Below are positions 5,269 to 6,175 of a stretch of 6,175 nucleotides of DNA, piece after piece. The DNA is taken from the NCBI GenBank assembly GCA_029012165.1, contig JAQXLO010000085.1, forward strand, positions 1 through 6,175, in the 5' to 3' direction. The translations under genes and the position numbers were made by a program. The notes under the pieces were generated by a model. The model had not been told where the DNA came from. It did no database searches and was given only the letters and a program-made list of their open reading frames with translations. How positions within the stretch are numbered: the stretch's first letter is position 1; every line of letters begins with the position of its first letter. This DNA is from Oscillospiraceae bacterium. Its GTDB lineage: Bacteria; Bacillota; Clostridia; Oscillospirales; Acutalibacteraceae.

Positions 5269-6175
5269 ATGGATATTTTAACTGCTAAAAAACAAGTCAT
5301 CGAAGCCGGCCACAAGCTGATTGAATGCGGTCTGATCGCCCGTACTTGGGGCAACATCAGCTGCCGCATCAGCGACAAGCAGTTTGTCATCACGCCCAGC
5401 GGGCGCTCCTATGAAAATCTCAAGCCCGACGACATCGTCGCCGTCAATATTGCGGACTGCGCCTATGAGGGCAGCATCAAGCCCTCCTCCGAAAAGGGCA
5501 TTCACGCCGACTGCTACCGGCTTCGCCCCGATGTAAACTTTGTCATCCACACACACCAGACCAATGCCTCCGTACTCAGTGTGCTGCAAATGGACGTTCT
5601 TGTGAACGACGTGGATGCGGTTGCGCTCATGGGCGGGAAGGTGCCCTGTGCCGCCTACGGTTTGCCGGGCACGAAGAAGCTGCGCCACGGCGTATCCTCT
5701 GCACTGCTCTCCAACCCCGATTCCAAGGCGATCCTGATGGCGCATCACGGTGCGCTGTGCGCAGGCAGAAGCTTCGAGGAGGCGTTCCGCATTTCCGCTA
5801 TGCTGGAAAAGATCTGCGAGGACAAACTGACCGGCGCAGATAATATTGCCGCATACAGCTACAACGGCGTTGCCGGCTCCAGCACACGCACGGAAAACGG
5901 CTTCTCTTTGGTAACCGCAACCAACGGCGCACAGGATGACGGCAGAGAAACGCAGATCCACCGTGCCATCTATGACGCACGACCTGATGTGCGGTATATT
6001 CTGCACGACACGAATCCCTATGTGCTGCAATGTGCAGAGGGCAAAAAAGCCATGAAACCCCTGCTGGATGACTTTGCACAGTTGGTGGGCATCAGTCTCA
6101 AGATCGCCAGGGACTGCGACAAGGATATTGCCAAAAAAGTCAAAGGCCGTAATGCCGTTCTGGTCAAGGGCAAGG
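5269..6175 (+). CDS. Class II aldolase/adducin family protein with tandem aldolase units, 3'-truncated by window edge
   Basis: I translated 302 codons from the ATG at 5269, open to the last base. The first unit (about 1-190) is a class II, Zn-type aldolase or epimerase fold like L-fuculose-1-phosphate aldolase, AraD and MtnB. It has WGNIS (27-31) and TPSG (42-45) for phosphate binding, E75 as the likely catalytic acid, and metal ligands in HTH (H94, H96) and HHG (159-161, second His). A second unit follows: E227, H231 and H246 repeat the E75-H79-H94 pattern at a constant offset of 152 residues, including a shared RPDV segment, but H96 becomes T248. The second unit appears to lack the GNIS/TPSG lobe, and its metal site is probably dead or altered. 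Members of this superfamily cleave, epimerise, dehydrate or decarboxylate sugar phosphates, which fits a product of the divergent kinase. The gene is co-transcribed with the aminotransferase. The end of the protein cannot be seen. Confidence 0.9.
   Translation, partial: MDILTAKKQVIEAGHKLIECGLIARTWGNISCRISDKQFVITPSGRSYENLKPDDIVAVNIADCAYEGSIKPSSEKGIHADCYRLRPDVNFVIHTHQTNASVLSVLQMDVLVNDVDAVALMGGKVPCAAYGLPGTKKLRHGVSSALLSNPDSKAILMAHHGALCAGRSFEEAFRISAMLEKICEDKLTGADNIAAYSYNGVAGSSTRTENGFSLVTATNGAQDDGRETQIHRAIYDARPDVRYILHDTNPYVLQCAEGKKAMKPLLDDFAQLVGISLKIARDCDKDIAKKVKGRNAVLVKGK

Noticed and set aside
5278..6030. 250-residue minus-strand ORF
   Set aside because: It is a shadow of the class II aldolase, which has GNIS, TPSG, HTH and HHG motifs in the plus frame.
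1..6175. tRNA or rRNA genes, CRISPR repeats, insertion sequences, attachment sites
   Set aside because: I saw no cloverleaf-like or rRNA-like sequence, no regularly spaced repeats, no transposase or integrase motifs, and no long terminal repeats. Coding sequence fills almost all of the window, and the longest gap is 176 bases.

Overview
The window looks like a chromosomal stretch from a Gram-positive anaerobe of the class Clostridia, probably a gut-type Oscillospirales or Lachnospiraceae relative. The grounds are purine-rich Shine-Dalgarno sites, SigA-type promoters with extended -10 boxes, C/G-rich third codon positions set against A/T-rich intergenic DNA, and a mannan-type GH130 phosphorylase next to sugar-catabolism genes. 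The taxonomic placement is inference; no rRNA or marker phylogeny is available here.

Layout: (1) 1-740, minus strand: 5' part of a GH130 mannoside phosphorylase gene whose 3' end lies beyond base 1. (2) 741-916: divergent intergenic region with one well-formed promoter in each direction. (3) 917-2011, plus: ychF, the universal Obg-family ATPase, apparently transcribed alone. (4) 2012-2099: a perfect-stem terminator serving two convergent genes. (5) 2100-3689, minus: an FGGY carbohydrate kinase of xylulokinase type. (6) 3690-3765: a very short divergent regulatory region. (7) 3766-5247, plus: a class III, PLP-dependent aminotransferase resembling glutamate-1-semialdehyde aminomutase. (8) 5269-6175, plus: a class II aldolase family protein carrying a second, degenerate aldolase-like unit; its 3' end lies beyond the window.

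Genes 5, 7 and 8 form a divergent set that reads as a small catabolic module: a kinase to phosphorylate a ketose-like substrate, a metal-dependent aldolase/epimerase-type enzyme to cleave or rearrange the phosphorylated product, and a PLP enzyme acting on an amino or aldehyde group. The combination suggests breakdown of an amino- or otherwise modified sugar or polyol. The substrate cannot be read from the sequence. ychF is a housekeeping bystander. GH130 supplies phosphorolysis of beta-mannosides and need not belong to the same pathway.

Both partial genes at the window edges are open reading frames without a stop inside the window. They would be missed by a search for closed ORFs, and in both places long antisense shadow ORFs compete with them.
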